64,000 bases of DNA, taken from contig NZ_JAAITI010000007.1 in assembly GCF_013304735.1 (NCBI RefSeq), forward strand, positions 62,001 through 126,000, read 5' to 3'. This DNA comes from Blautia luti (GTDB lineage Bacteria > Bacillota > Clostridia > Lachnospirales > Lachnospiraceae). Both the position numbers and the translations under genes were made by a program. The notes under the pieces are model-generated. The model did not search any database, was not told where the DNA came from, and worked only from the letters and a program-made list of their open reading frames with translations. Every line of letters begins with the position of its first letter. The stretch's first letter is position 1. Shown one piece after another: positions 9,956 to 18,415 of the stretch.

Positions 9956-10488
9956 TCAGCCGTGTTAACCATCATCAGAAAATGTCTCCTGGCAAATGTC
10001 TGGCAGGGGATATTTTCCTGATGATCTTACTTGTAGCCGCAGATCAGGTGGCGAAATGGCTGTCATATCTGTATCTGAAAGGGCAACTGTCGATTTCGCT
10101 GATTCCCGGTGTACTTGAACTTCATTATCTTTATCCGGAAAACAGGGGAATTGCTTTTGGAATGTTTCAGGGAAGTGTACTTTTCTTTGCAATTGTAAGT
10201 GTGCTGTTTCTGGGAGTGATTCTCTATGCATGGATCCGTATTCCAAAAGAGCGTTTTTATCTGCCGCTGCTTACAATTGCCACAGTACTTGCTGCCGGTG
10301 CTCTGGGGAATTTTATTGATCGTTTTTTCAGAGGATATGTGATTGATTTTATCTATTTCTCCCTGATTGATTTTCCGGTGTTTAATCTGGCAGATATTTA
10401 TGTGGTTGCAAGTGGGATTTTTCTGATTCTGTTTGTTTGTACCAAATACAGAGATGATGATTTTTCATTTCTGAATATTAAACGGTGA
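9952..10488 (+). CDS. lspA: Lipoprotein signal peptidase II
   Basis: LspA cleaves the signal peptide of prolipoproteins after lipid attachment. The 178-residue membrane protein has four hydrophobic segments, the NRGIAFGM motif at 64-71, and the two catalytic aspartates Asp123 (GNFIDR) and Asp148 (FNLADI). It starts inside the aroB stop (ATGA), so translation is probably coupled. Next downstream is an RluD-type gene, a very common lspA neighbour in Firmicutes. Confidence 0.95.
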   Translation: MISRVNHHQKMSPGKCLAGDIFLMILLVAADQVAKWLSYLYLKGQLSISLIPGVLELHYLYPENRGIAFGMFQGSVLFFAIVSVLFLGVILYAWIRIPKERFYLPLLTIATVLAAGALGNFIDRFFRGYVIDFIYFSLIDFPVFNLADIYVVASGIFLILFVCTKYRDDDFSFLNIKR

Positions 10489-10535
10489 TTTGGTCAGGGG
10501 ATGATGGATTCATCTGATTTTGCAGGAGATATAAA

Positions 10536-11450
10536 ATGGAAATATACGATTATACAGTAGAAAAAGAAGAATCAGGTATACGAATCGACCGCTATCTTGC
10601 AGAAAAAGACAGCGGTCTTTCCAGGTCGTTCATTCAGAAACTTCTGAAAGATGGACAGATTACAGTTGGGGATAAGGCTGCCAAATCCAATTATAAGGTC
10701 AGGGAAAACGACAGAATTCATCTGGAGATTCCGGATTCCAGTGAACCGGATATTGTTCCGGAGGATATTCCGCTGGATATTCTTTATGAGGATGAAGATT
10801 TGCTGATCGTTAATAAGCCCAAAGGAATGGTGGTACATCCTGCTGCCGGGCATTATCAGGGAACACTGGTAAATGCGGTTATGGCCCATTGTGGTGACAG
10901 CCTTTCCGGGATCAACGGGGTGATGAGACCTGGAATTGTCCACAGAATTGATAAAGATACTACCGGTGCGCTTCTGGTGTGCAAGAACGATACGGCCCAC
11001 CGGGATCTGGCAGAACAGCTGAAATGCCACAGTATCCGGAGACGTTATCGTGCAGTTGTACAGGGAAATCTGAAAGAGGACGAGGGAACCATAGAAGGTC
11101 CTATCGGACGTCATCCAACAGATCGTAAAAAAATGGCCATCAATTACAAAAATGGGAAAGATGCGGTAACACATTACAAAGTACTGGAACGTTTTGGACA
11201 GGCAACCTATGTGGAATGCCGGCTAGAAACAGGGCGTACCCATCAGATCCGCGTGCATATGGCCAGCATCGGACATCCACTTCTGGGAGATACGGTATAT
11301 GGGTCTTCAAAAAATCCCTATCATCTGGAGGGACAGGCTCTTCATGCAATGATTCTTGGGTTTGTTCATCCACGTACCTGTGAATATATGGAATTTACAG
11401 CTCCACTTCCGGAATATTTTGTTAAATTGCTGTCAAAATTGCGAAAATAA
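10536..11450 (+). CDS. rluD: RluA/RluD-family 23S rRNA pseudouridine synthase
   Basis: This family turns specific uridines in 23S rRNA into pseudouridine. The 304-residue protein has an N-terminal S4 domain (IRIDRYLAEKDSGLSRSFIQ) and a catalytic domain with Asp139 in HRIDKDTTG and the ETGRTHQIRVH motif. Its position after lspA matches Bacillus ylyB, so the exact target site may differ from E. coli RluD. AGGAG at 10524-10528 supports ATG 10536. Confidence 0.92.
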   Translation: MEIYDYTVEKEESGIRIDRYLAEKDSGLSRSFIQKLLKDGQITVGDKAAKSNYKVRENDRIHLEIPDSSEPDIVPEDIPLDILYEDEDLLIVNKPKGMVVHPAAGHYQGTLVNAVMAHCGDSLSGINGVMRPGIVHRIDKDTTGALLVCKNDTAHRDLAEQLKCHSIRRRYRAVVQGNLKEDEGTIEGPIGRHPTDRKKMAINYKNGKDAVTHYKVLERFGQATYVECRLETGRTHQIRVHMASIGHPLLGDTVYGSSKNPYHLEGQALHAMILGFVHPRTCEYMEFTAPLPEYFVKLLSKLRK

Positions 11451-11451
11451 C

Positions 11452-11480
11452 TGGAAAACTTGTGAAATATAGTGTATAAT
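11452..11480 (+). promoter_or_regulatory. Promoter upstream of the cytidylate-kinase-like gene
   Basis: A perfect TATAAT at 11475-11480 is preceded, 17 bp away, by a weak -35 (TGGAAA). Start of transcription would fall near 11487. Confidence 0.45.
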
Positions 11481-11552
11481 AGCTGTATTAAAGAGGAAGC
11501 GAAGTTCATATTTATGAATTTGCTGAATCGAAGCAGAAAGGATGTGGCTGTT

Positions 11553-12194
11553 ATGAGTAACAATACAACAAGTTCTATTATTACAATTGGTCGTAAATAT
11601 GGTAGTGCCGGAAGACAGATCGGCCAGGAAGTTGCTAAGTATTTTGGAATTAAATGCTATGATAAAGAGCTGCTGGAGCACGCAGCCAATGATAGTGGAA
11701 TCTGTAAGGAACTGTTTGAGCATCATGATGAGAAACCTACAAACAGTTTTCTTTATTCTCTTGTAATGGATACGTATTCTTTTGGATATTCATCCGCAGG
11801 GTTTACAGATATGCCTATGAACCATAAGATTTTCCTTGCACAGTTTGAGGCGATCAAGAAGCTTGCTTCAGAAGGCCCCTGTGTAATGGTAGGCAGATGT
11901 GCAGATTATGCACTTGCAGATAATCCGGATTGTTTCAGCGTATTTGTCCATGCAAATCTTGACTGGCGTATCAACCGTATTTCCCAGAAATACAATAAGA
12001 ACGCCAAAGAAGCCAAAGACATGATCAACAAAACAGACAAGAGCCGTTCCAGTTACTATAATTATTACACCAATAAGAAATGGGGATCTGCCGACAGCTA
12101 TAATCTTTGTCTGGACAGCAGCAAGCTTGGTATTGATGGAACTGCGAAGGCCATTATTGAAGCCATTCACATTTATGACAGCCTGAAAAAATAA
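11553..12194 (+). CDS. Cytidylate-kinase-like protein
   Basis: A 213-residue P-loop-type protein of the cytidylate kinase-like family common in Lachnospiraceae. It begins MSNNTTSSIITIGRKYGSAG with GRKYGSAGRQIG as the nucleotide-binding loop, and has VMVGRCADY and an FVHANLDWRINRI segment. The true cytidylate kinase (Cmk) is usually a different gene, so its substrate is unknown. Start ATG 11553 is favoured by AGAAAGG upstream. An in-frame ATG at 11514 would add 13 residues. A paralog lies at 34429-35004 on the other strand. Confidence 0.8.
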   Translation: MSNNTTSSIITIGRKYGSAGRQIGQEVAKYFGIKCYDKELLEHAANDSGICKELFEHHDEKPTNSFLYSLVMDTYSFGYSSAGFTDMPMNHKIFLAQFEAIKKLASEGPCVMVGRCADYALADNPDCFSVFVHANLDWRINRISQKYNKNAKEAKDMINKTDKSRSSYYNYYTNKKWGSADSYNLCLDSSKLGIDGTAKAIIEAIHIYDSLKK

Positions 12195-12212
12195 ACGTCA
12201 GATTTTTATAGG

Positions 12213-12242
12213 CACCCTGCCATTTTATGGCAGGGTGTTTTC
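12213..12242 (+). terminator. Intrinsic terminator after the cytidylate-kinase-like gene
   Basis: CACCCTGCCA pairs with TGGCAGGGTG around a TTTA loop, followed by TTTT. It is GC-rich and compact. Confidence 0.9.
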
Positions 12243-12311
12243 GGTATCAGCGAAAAAATACAGACAGAATTCATCCTTATGAGTTTTGAGAGAGAATGTT
12301 TATGCTTTTTT

Positions 12312-12342
12312 TAGACACAAACCGGAGATGCTATGTTATAAT
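12312..12342 (+). promoter_or_regulatory. Possible promoter of the AI-2E-family permease and dtd
   Basis: TATAAT at 12337-12342 with TAGACA at 12312-12317. The 19-bp spacer is long, so the -35 assignment is weak. Confidence 0.35.
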
Positions 12343-12363
12343 CACATGGTGGAGGAAATTACT

Positions 12364-13791
12364 ATGAAAATTCGTTGGAATCATCGCTACGTGCAGTTAG
12401 GTGTGACTGCATTTCTGGTCATTGCTGCCAGTATTTTATTTTATTACGGGATTTTCCATATGAAATCCCTGGTTACCGGAATTAAAACATTTTTCAGCAT
12501 TATGGCGCCGATCATTTATGGAGCCGCCATAGCATATCTGTTAACCCCCATTGTTAATTTTCTGGAGCGGAAGATTATTTTTCCTATTTTTGAAAAAAGA
12601 CACAAAACCCTTCAGAAAAAGGGCAGGAAAGCAGTACGCTGGATCTGTGTAATTCTTTCTGTGTTTTTTATGTTCCTGATCATTTATGCCCTTGTCATGA
12701 TGATCCTTCCGCAGTTAATCCGAAGTATCATGAATATCATCTACAGTTTTCCTCATTATGTAAATGTTGTGGAGAACTGGCTGAATTCCGTTGTGGAAAA
12801 GGGCTGGAAGCTGAATCCGGATATGATCAGCCAGATCAACCAGTATTCCAGCAGATTGCAGGAATATCTGACAAATACGATCCTTCCTCAGATGCAGTCC
12901 ATGATGAAAAACATATCTGCGAGTTTTCTGGATCTTCTTGTTTTTTTGAAGAATTTCCTTATTGGAGCGATTGTATCACTTTATATCCTGGCAGATAAAG
13001 AGGGATTTGTTGCAAAGGCCAAAATGGCTACCTATGCGGTTCTTCCGGCCAAATGGGCGACTTTTCTTGTTCATTCCATGCGTTTTACGCATAAGACTTT
13101 TGGCGGATTTATCAGTGGCAAGATCCTGGATTCTGCAATTATCGGTGTATTGTGTTATGTGGGAACATCCATCATTGGAACGCCATATGCGATTCTGGTC
13201 AGTGTGATCGTTGGCGTGACAAACGTTATCCCGTTTTTTGGACCATATCTTGGAGCGATTCCGTGTATTCTTCTTATTTTGCTGGTAGATCCGATTCAGA
13301 GTCTGTATTTCCTGATCTTTATTCTGGTTCTTCAGCAGTTTGATGGAAATATTCTTGGACCTAAGATTTTGGGGGAATCTACCGGATTGTCCAGTTTCAT
13401 GGTCATTGTTGCAATTATGGTTGGCGGTGGTTTATTCGGAGTTCCGGGAATGATTGTCGGCGTTCCGGTTTTTGCGGTTCTGAATGCGGCTGTATGGAAG
13501 CTGATCGGACGTAGCCTTGATGAAAAAGAGATGTCTGCAGATGCTGAGTTTTATAAAGATATTGACTGTGTAGATCCCGTTTCCGGAAAAGCGTTGCCCA
13601 TGCCGGTAAAAGAATCTGCAACAAAAGCAAAAATGCAGGCAGTTGCAATAAAAGCAGAAAAACACAGAGTGTGGACCGGAGCATGGAACGAAATCAAACG
13701 AATGTTTGCATTTTTGGCCAAGTTTGTCCAGGCAAAATATATAGGTTTTCGACTGAAACAGAAAAACAGACGGAGGAAGAATAAACGATGA
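12364..13791 (+). CDS. AI-2E family transporter (YdbI/PerM-type permease)
   Basis: A 475-residue membrane protein of the AI-2E/PerM family, whose members export small molecules or ions; substrates vary. The family core is visible: a pair of N-terminal helices ([20 protein letters not shown]), a long amphipathic middle, [17 protein letters not shown]-like segment near 200-215, and the C-terminal helices with [13 protein letters not shown] and [19 protein letters not shown] at 12351-12355 supports ATG 12364. The charged C-terminal tail (last 60 residues) is cytoplasmic. It overlaps dtd by 4 bp. Confidence 0.85.
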   Translation: MKIRWNHRYVQLGVTAFLVIAASILFYYGIFHMKSLVTGIKTFFSIMAPIIYGAAIAYLLTPIVNFLERKIIFPIFEKRHKTLQKKGRKAVRWICVILSVFFMFLIIYALVMMILPQLIRSIMNIIYSFPHYVNVVENWLNSVVEKGWKLNPDMISQINQYSSRLQEYLTNTILPQMQSMMKNISASFLDLLVFLKNFLIGAIVSLYILADKEGFVAKAKMATYAVLPAKWATFLVHSMRFTHKTFGGFISGKILDSAIIGVLCYVGTSIIGTPYAILVSVIVGVTNVIPFFGPYLGAIPCILLILLVDPIQSLYFLIFILVLQQFDGNILGPKILGESTGLSSFMVIVAIMVGGGLFGVPGMIVGVPVFAVLNAAVWKLIGRSLDEKEMSADAEFYKDIDCVDPVSGKALPMPVKESATKAKMQAVAIKAEKHRVWTGAWNEIKRMFAFLAKFVQAKYIGFRLKQKNRRRKNKR

Positions 13792-14237
13792 AATTTGTAA
13801 TTCAGCGTGTAAATCATGCAGAAGTTAAAGTAGATGGAGAAACAGTTGGAAAAATTGGAAAAGGATTTCTTGTTCTGATCGGCGTTGGACGTGGGGATAC
13901 CAGGGAAGATGCAGACTGGTATTTGAAAAAACTTCTGGGACTTCGTATTTTTGAGGATGAAAATGGAAAGACCAATTTATCCTTGGCAGATGTAAACGGG
14001 GAATTGCTTTTGGTTTCACAGTTTACTTTATATGCAAACTGCCGTAAGGGAAATCGTCCAAGTTTCATAGAAGCCGGTGCGCCAGATGAAGCAAATAAAT
14101 TATATGAATATATTATTTCAGAAGCCAGCAAACATGTTCCGGTTGTGGAACACGGAATTTTTGGTGCAGATATGAAAGTATCTCTGGAAAATGACGGACC
14201 GTTTACCGTTATTTTTGATGAAAACCTCAGAGGGTAA
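13788..14237 (+). CDS. dtd: D-aminoacyl-tRNA deacylase
   Basis: Dtd removes D-amino acids (and glycine from tRNA-Ala) wrongly attached to tRNA. The 149-residue protein has the two signature motifs SQFT (77-80) and the GP dipeptide at 137-138 (NDGPFT), and ends normally. It begins inside the stop codon of the preceding permease gene (ATGA), so it is coupled to it, and is followed by a terminator. Confidence 0.95.
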   Translation: MKFVIQRVNHAEVKVDGETVGKIGKGFLVLIGVGRGDTREDADWYLKKLLGLRIFEDENGKTNLSLADVNGELLLVSQFTLYANCRKGNRPSFIEAGAPDEANKLYEYIISEASKHVPVVEHGIFGADMKVSLENDGPFTVIFDENLRG

Positions 14238-14253
14238 CGACAAATAATAATAA

Positions 14254-14283
14254 AAAGTGCTTCCATAAGGAGGCACTTTATTT
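14254..14283 (+). terminator. Intrinsic terminator after dtd
   Basis: AAAGTGCTTCC and GGAGGCACTTT form a hairpin with an ATAA loop, followed by T-rich sequence. Confidence 0.8.
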
Positions 14284-14361
14284 ACTTGAAAATTTATCAA
14301 AAACAGGCAATTTTGCAGGAAGTAGCTGTTTATACTACCCATCTATTTGAAAAACTCGGGT

Positions 14362-14389
14362 TTGTCGTATAGATATAGATAAGTATAAA
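14362..14389 (+). promoter_or_regulatory. Promoter of the Xer-type recombinase
   Basis: TTGTCG and TATAAA with a 16-bp spacer, about 70 bp before the gene. AAGGAG sits just ahead of ATG 14461. Confidence 0.5.
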
Positions 14390-14460
14390 ACCACTTCTTT
14401 TAACAGGTGTTTCAGGTATTTCCTGCAAATTATGTAAAATTTATATATTAAGGAGTTTTT

Positions 14461-15522
14461 ATGGATAACAAAATTACTTACCACGAACAAAATGACATTG
14501 ACAATACTTTAAAACTCCGTGAGGTTTTAAAAACGCTTCCGCCATTTTGCAGGGATTATTTCCGGGCTATTGATGCAACGACTACAACCAAGACCAGAAT
14601 TTCCTATGCATATGACATTCGTATATTTTTCCAGTTTTTACTGGAGCAAAATCCAATGTTCAAAGACAAAACCATGTCGGATTTCACAGTTGATGTTCTG
14701 GATCAGGTCAAGGCTGTTGATCTTGAGGAATATGAAGAATTTCTCAAAGTTTATAAATCCGCGGACTCTTCCAAAACGGAAACAAATGGTGAACGTGGCG
14801 TCAAACGTAAAATTTCTGCTTTAAGAAGTTTTTATGCTTACTATTATAAACATGAAATGATCACCACCAACCCGTCTGTTCTGATCGATGTGCCCAAGAT
14901 CCATGATAAGAATATTATTCGTCTGGATACAGATGAGGTTGCCATGCTGCTGGATTATATTGAGCATTGCGGAGATACGCTGACCGGGCAGAAACGGATG
15001 TACCATGAAAAAACGAAGGACAGAGATCTTGCTATTGTTACTCTCCTTCTTGGTACCGGGATCCGAGTATCGGAATGTGTCGGACTGGATGTTGAGGATG
15101 TAGACTTCAAAAACAATGGAATCAAAGTTACCCGAAAAGGCGGAAATGAAATGGTTGTATACTTTGGTCCTGAAGTAGAAAAAGCGTTGAAGAAATATCT
15201 GGAAGTCAGGGAGAATATTACGCCTCTGGCAGGCCATGAGCACGCTCTCTTCTATTCTACCCAACGTCGCCGAATCGGTGTTCAGGCTATCGAGAATCTG
15301 GTTAAAAAATATGCCAGGGAGATCACAACTACAAAAAAGATCACCCCGCATAAGCTTCGCAGCACCTATGGTACTGCCCTGTACCAGGAAACCGGTGATA
15401 TTTACCTTGTAGCGGATGTTTTGGGTCATAAGGATGTCAATACTACTAAGAAGCATTATGCGGCTCTGGATGATGCCAGACGGCGTCAGGCGGCCAAGGC
15501 GGTACGTCTTCGCGAGGACTGA
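14461..15522 (+). CDS. Xer-type tyrosine recombinase (XerS-like)
   Basis: A 353-residue tyrosine recombinase, longer than XerC/XerD (about 300) and similar in build to streptococcal XerS, which resolves chromosome dimers alone. All catalytic residues are present: Arg202, Lys226, His297, Arg300, His323 and the nucleophile Tyr333. The N-terminal SAM-like DNA-binding part spans about 25-140. It stands alone under its own promoter, and 66 bp after its stop lies a dif-like site, the arrangement seen for single-recombinase Xer systems, where gene and site are neighbours. An integrative-element recombinase is the alternative, but no excisionase or cargo is nearby. Confidence 0.85.
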   Translation: MDNKITYHEQNDIDNTLKLREVLKTLPPFCRDYFRAIDATTTTKTRISYAYDIRIFFQFLLEQNPMFKDKTMSDFTVDVLDQVKAVDLEEYEEFLKVYKSADSSKTETNGERGVKRKISALRSFYAYYYKHEMITTNPSVLIDVPKIHDKNIIRLDTDEVAMLLDYIEHCGDTLTGQKRMYHEKTKDRDLAIVTLLLGTGIRVSECVGLDVEDVDFKNNGIKVTRKGGNEMVVYFGPEVEKALKKYLEVRENITPLAGHEHALFYSTQRRRIGVQAIENLVKKYAREITTTKKITPHKLRSTYGTALYQETGDIYLVADVLGHKDVNTTKKHYAALDDARRRQAAKAVRLRED

Positions 15523-15574
15523 TGAATAATGGGACTGCGGAGCAACTGATTCGTTTGACATGCATTGCATATAA

Positions 15575-15630
15575 ATATAGAGACAGTTAGTTCACATAAT
15601 ATAAATTATGTAAATCAACTGTCTCTATAT
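15575..15630. repeat. 14-bp perfect inverted repeat framing a dif-like core
   Basis: ATATAGAGACAGTT (15575-15588) and its exact complement AACTGTCTCTATAT (15617-15630) border precisely the 28-bp dif-like site. With the near-palindromic core, the whole 56 bp can form one long hairpin. It lacks a GC-rich stem and a good T-run, so it is a poor intrinsic terminator. Confidence 0.9.
15589..15616 (+). other. dif: dif-like Xer recombination site
   Basis: Two 11-bp arms, AGTTCACATAA and TTATGTAAATC, flank a 6-bp centre TATAAA, the exact geometry of dif (11-6-11). Most positions match the Bacillus subtilis and E. coli dif sequences as I remember them, especially CATAAT and TTATGTAAA. It sits 66 bp downstream of the xer gene and at the point where gene direction switches from + to -. 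Recombination there is inferred, not shown. Confidence 0.6.
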
Positions 15631-15743
15631 ATTTAATCAGATCAAGAAAATCTCAAATTCCCTGTAGGGTTCAAAAAACCTTAAGCAGTGATTATGGACA
15701 TCTGTATTATATCCATGACCCAAAATCAAAATCCGTACTTAAC

Positions 15744-16001
15744 TTATTTATCAAAATCTGTCTCGAATACACCCTCCGGAGTACGCATGGTAAGAACACC
15801 CAGATTAAATTCACTGTCCATAATTGAGATATGATATTCAAAGATCACATCATCATCAAATTTGGAAAGCAGCACATAGCTTCCATTCTCTTTCCCATCG
15901 ATCTGATCGCAGATGTCGTCGTAAACGTCCTCTCCGGAAATCTTTCGCGGGTATCCGCTTGCTTTGATTTTCTCTTCGATCGCTTTATATAATTCTTCCA
16001 T
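15744..16001 (-). CDS. Conserved hypothetical protein, 85 residues
   Basis: A small acidic protein (starts MEELYKAIEEKIKASGYPR). I do not recognise a named family. It has an N-terminal amphipathic helix, then a beta-rich part (YVLLSKFDDDVIFEYHISIMD) and ends FETDFDK. GAAAGGATATGGG upstream gives a reasonable ribosome binding site. It stands alone between the dif-like site and rhaD. There is no signal peptide or membrane segment. Confidence 0.65.
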   Translation of the reverse strand: MEELYKAIEEKIKASGYPRKISGEDVYDDICDQIDGKENGSYVLLSKFDDDVIFEYHISIMDSEFNLGVLTMRTPEGVFETDFDK

Positions 16002-16161
16002 ACTTTATCCCATATCCTTTCTGAAATTAATTGGCTGATAAACCAGATATGTTTTTATCATACCAGATTTATCAGCAAAAATCAGCAAATATTTGGTTGT
16101 TTCTGATAAAGTTTCAGATAGGAGTACAGTTATATAATATAAAACTGTGTAGCCGAAGAAT

Positions 16162-16992
16162 TTATTTTTTCTCGTAGAGGAATTCTTCCGGCAGAGTTAC
16201 TTTGAAATCCTTTGCAAGGGCGCGGAAGTCATTCGGTGTGATAGTCTGCAGTTTCTGAGGAGCCATGGATAAGATCTTAACCAGGATCTCTGCGGATTTT
16301 TCAACGGTATGAAGAAGTCCGAAGGTCAGGTCAAAATCCTCGCCTGAGCAGAACATACCATGATGCGCCCAGATAACCACATCATATTTTTTCATCAGTT
16401 CAGCAGTTTTGACAGCGATATCTCTTCCGCCTGGAACCATCCATCCGATAACTCCCACACCATCCGGAAATACTACCGGACACTCTGTTGCAGATTCCCA
16501 GAGTTCACGGGTGAATACTTTGTCATCCAGAGGAAGAACAAAGGTAAGTGCAATGGTATTGGTGGTATGTGCATGATAAATAACACGATGTCTTCCGTTG
16601 GTAAGTTTTTTCTTTACTTCATGGTTCATCAGATGAGTTGGAAGCTCACTGGTCGGACGACCGCCTTCTACAAGACCCCAGCGGATACGGTAATTGGTTC
16701 CTGTCTCGTCAAGCTCAATGATCGCAAGACATACTTCCGGGTCAACGATGATATTACGGAAGTATTTTCCGCTTCCTGTTACCAGAAAAAATTCGCCTGC
16801 CAGTCCCGGAACCTCAACACCGATGGGGGTCCATTTTCCGGGGGCGTTCAGTCGTGGGCGAATCATTTCCACTTCTTCTGCTTTCAGACGATAGCTTAAG
16901 TTTCCGCCGTTTCTTTCATGCCATCCCTGCTGATATCCATCATCTGCCATTTTGATAAAGCCCTGTACGAATTTAGATTCAAGAATTTTCAT
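16162..16992 (-). CDS. rhaD: Rhamnulose-1-phosphate aldolase
   Basis: RhaD splits L-rhamnulose-1-phosphate into dihydroxyacetone phosphate and L-lactaldehyde, a class II zinc aldolase reaction. The 276-residue length is typical. The zinc ligands His140, His142 (YHAHTTN) and His211 (WAHHGMF), and the catalytic Glu116 (SELPTH), align within one residue of the E. coli enzyme. No rhaA, rhaB or transporter lies next to it, so it is an isolated gene here. Its 390-bp upstream region carries a cluster of repeated operator-like motifs. Confidence 0.92.
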   Translation of the reverse strand: MKILESKFVQGFIKMADDGYQQGWHERNGGNLSYRLKAEEVEMIRPRLNAPGKWTPIGVEVPGLAGEFFLVTGSGKYFRNIIVDPEVCLAIIELDETGTNYRIRWGLVEGGRPTSELPTHLMNHEVKKKLTNGRHRVIYHAHTTNTIALTFVLPLDDKVFTRELWESATECPVVFPDGVGVIGWMVPGGRDIAVKTAELMKKYDVVIWAHHGMFCSGEDFDLTFGLLHTVEKSAEILVKILSMAPQKLQTITPNDFRALAKDFKVTLPEEFLYEKK

Positions 16993-17015
16993 AATATATT
17001 CCCTCCGTGTTTAAA

Positions 17016-17277
17016 TGTGGTTTATTGTTGGGTTTGCGATTGCTTCAATATGCTTTCTTGTTGTTTGTGACTTTATTATATGCCCGATTGTGTGGATTTG
17101 TAAAGGGCTTTTTTGAAAAAATATCAATAAATCCACATGCAAAATGCAAAAAATCTTGTAAACATTCAATAAACCACATAAAAATAAACATAAAGCAACA
17201 AAAAGCACGAGTGGTCAATAGTAATGACATGTACATTGAATGTGGTTTGATGTTGCTTTGTGATGTGGGATTTATAG
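17016..17277. promoter_or_regulatory. Cluster of six TGTGG-type operator-like repeats upstream of rhaD
   Basis: The gene-free stretch 16993-17382 holds six copies of a motif close to TGTGGTTTATTGWT: plus-strand copies at 17016-17030, 17091-17101, 17241-17255 and 17264-17277, and minus-strand copies at 17123-17137 and 17164-17178. Several pair as inverted repeats (17091 with 17137; 17178 with 17241). This looks like a multi-site operator for a sugar regulator acting on rhaD, possibly of DeoR or AraC type. The regulator gene is not in the window. The stretch contains no convincing gene. Confidence 0.6.
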
Positions 17278-17321
17278 TATGGTAGATAAACTTGGAACGC
17301 CGAAGAATTGTAAGAAAAGAA

Positions 17322-17378
17322 AAAACAGGAACATTTCCGTATTCTGTACCTTAGATACTCACACGAAAATATTCCTGC
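17322..17378 (-). terminator. Terminator of the CYTH/small-protein pair
   Basis: On the minus strand AGCAGGAATATTTTCG pairs with CGGAAATGTTCCTG and is followed by TTTTTTC. It lies just after the stop at 17383. Confidence 0.75.
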
Positions 17379-17382
17379 TGGT

Positions 17383-17955
17383 TTAAAAAAGATTTTTATT
17401 TAATTTTTTCGGAAGCATACTGAGATAAGAAGTCTGTACAGTGTCCGACATGTGATATCCCAATATGGCAAGCAGATCTTCCATTTTGGATAAAATTTCT
17501 TTCCGCTCACTTTCCTGCTCTGCGATCACCTCAAGCTCCAGAAAGTCTCCAAGTCCCTCTACCTGATCCAGACAGGCGGTAAATCTGCCACATTTCATAT
17601 ACTTTCGCGTTTTCATGACAGACGCTACCGGAGAAAAATCCAAATGGATGAGAATATTTTTAAGCACTTCTGCATCGGATACTTCTGTTTCCAGTTCCAT
17701 TCGGGACATGGAGATTTTATCCAGTTTGGGCCCCTTAAAATTAATCTGAGTCTTAGAAATACCGGATCTGCAGTCTGTGCTTGTTCGGATACGCAGTGCT
17801 TCATCACGTTTTTTTACATCATGATAGACACTGTTAAAATAGGTATCTTCTTCCTGGATCTGTGCTGTCTCCTGAAATCCCTGATCTGTCAGAAATTTCA
17901 GGGTTTCCTTAAGATTCTTTAATGGAAGCTTGATCTCAATTTCAAACTGGGCCAT
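17383..17955 (-). CDS. CYTH-domain protein (class IV adenylate cyclase/triphosphatase family)
   Basis: CYTH proteins fold as a triphosphate tunnel and hydrolyse inorganic or organic triphosphates; some are class IV adenylate cyclases. The 190-residue protein opens with the ExExK signature Glu5-Ile-Glu7-Ile-Lys9. Other conserved charged strands follow (EALRIRT, MELETEV, TACLDQVEGLGDFLELEV). I cannot tell cyclase from triphosphatase by sequence alone; the length fits both. It follows the gene at 17960-18307 by 4 bp and is in the same operon. Confidence 0.85.
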   Translation of the reverse strand: MAQFEIEIKLPLKNLKETLKFLTDQGFQETAQIQEEDTYFNSVYHDVKKRDEALRIRTSTDCRSGISKTQINFKGPKLDKISMSRMELETEVSDAEVLKNILIHLDFSPVASVMKTRKYMKCGRFTACLDQVEGLGDFLELEVIAEQESERKEILSKMEDLLAILGYHMSDTVQTSYLSMLPKKLNKNLF

Positions 17956-17959
17956 GTGA

Positions 17960-18307
17960 TTACTTCAGAATTTCTGCTTTTTTGTTCAGAAGTGCTTCGC
18001 AGGCTGCACATGCTGGGCAGTCACAGTATTTTGCACCGGAAGCTTTGATCTCCTCAGCATGAGCCAGGATCTTTTTTGCGTCATCTGCGCCAAATACCTG
18101 TGCGCCCATGTCAGAACCTGCAAAAGAGATCAGTCCGTCAATGGGCATGATATCTGCTTCCAGCTCTTTTACATAAGCAGTTGCCGCTTCTGCTTCTTTC
18201 TCAGTTCCTGCAGCATCCAGATAATTCTGTGCCGCTTCTTTTACTTCTTTGCATGCAGAGGGTGCCTGAAGAAGATCCTGTGTTAATTCTTTGATTGTTT
18301 TTGCCAT
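17960..18307 (-). CDS. Small protein with C-terminal CxCPACxxC motif
   Basis: A 115-residue, mostly helical protein, widespread in Clostridia and often mislabelled as Hsp90; I see no Hsp90 similarity. The N-terminal half is Ala/Glu-rich helix (QNYLDAAGTEKEAEAATAYV). The C-terminal end has a cysteine cluster, YCDCPACAACEALL, that could bind a metal or a small redox group. It lies 4 bp upstream of the CYTH gene with GGGAG before its ATG. Function unknown. Confidence 0.75.
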   Translation of the reverse strand: MAKTIKELTQDLLQAPSACKEVKEAAQNYLDAAGTEKEAEAATAYVKELEADIMPIDGLISFAGSDMGAQVFGADDAKKILAHAEEIKASGAKYCDCPACAACEALLNKKAEILK

Positions 18308-18415
18308 GGTAATTTCTCCCTTCTGATCAATGACAGATAAAATCTATCTGTTATGTATTTATAACAATATCATACCACAACTCTGGATCATTTGCAGAAA
18401 ATATTGGGCTATTTT

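Noticed and set aside
15575-15630. Simple intrinsic terminator for the xer gene
   Set aside because: The stem is AT-rich and no proper T-run follows; the exact 14-28-14 layout fits a recombination site better, although termination is not excluded.
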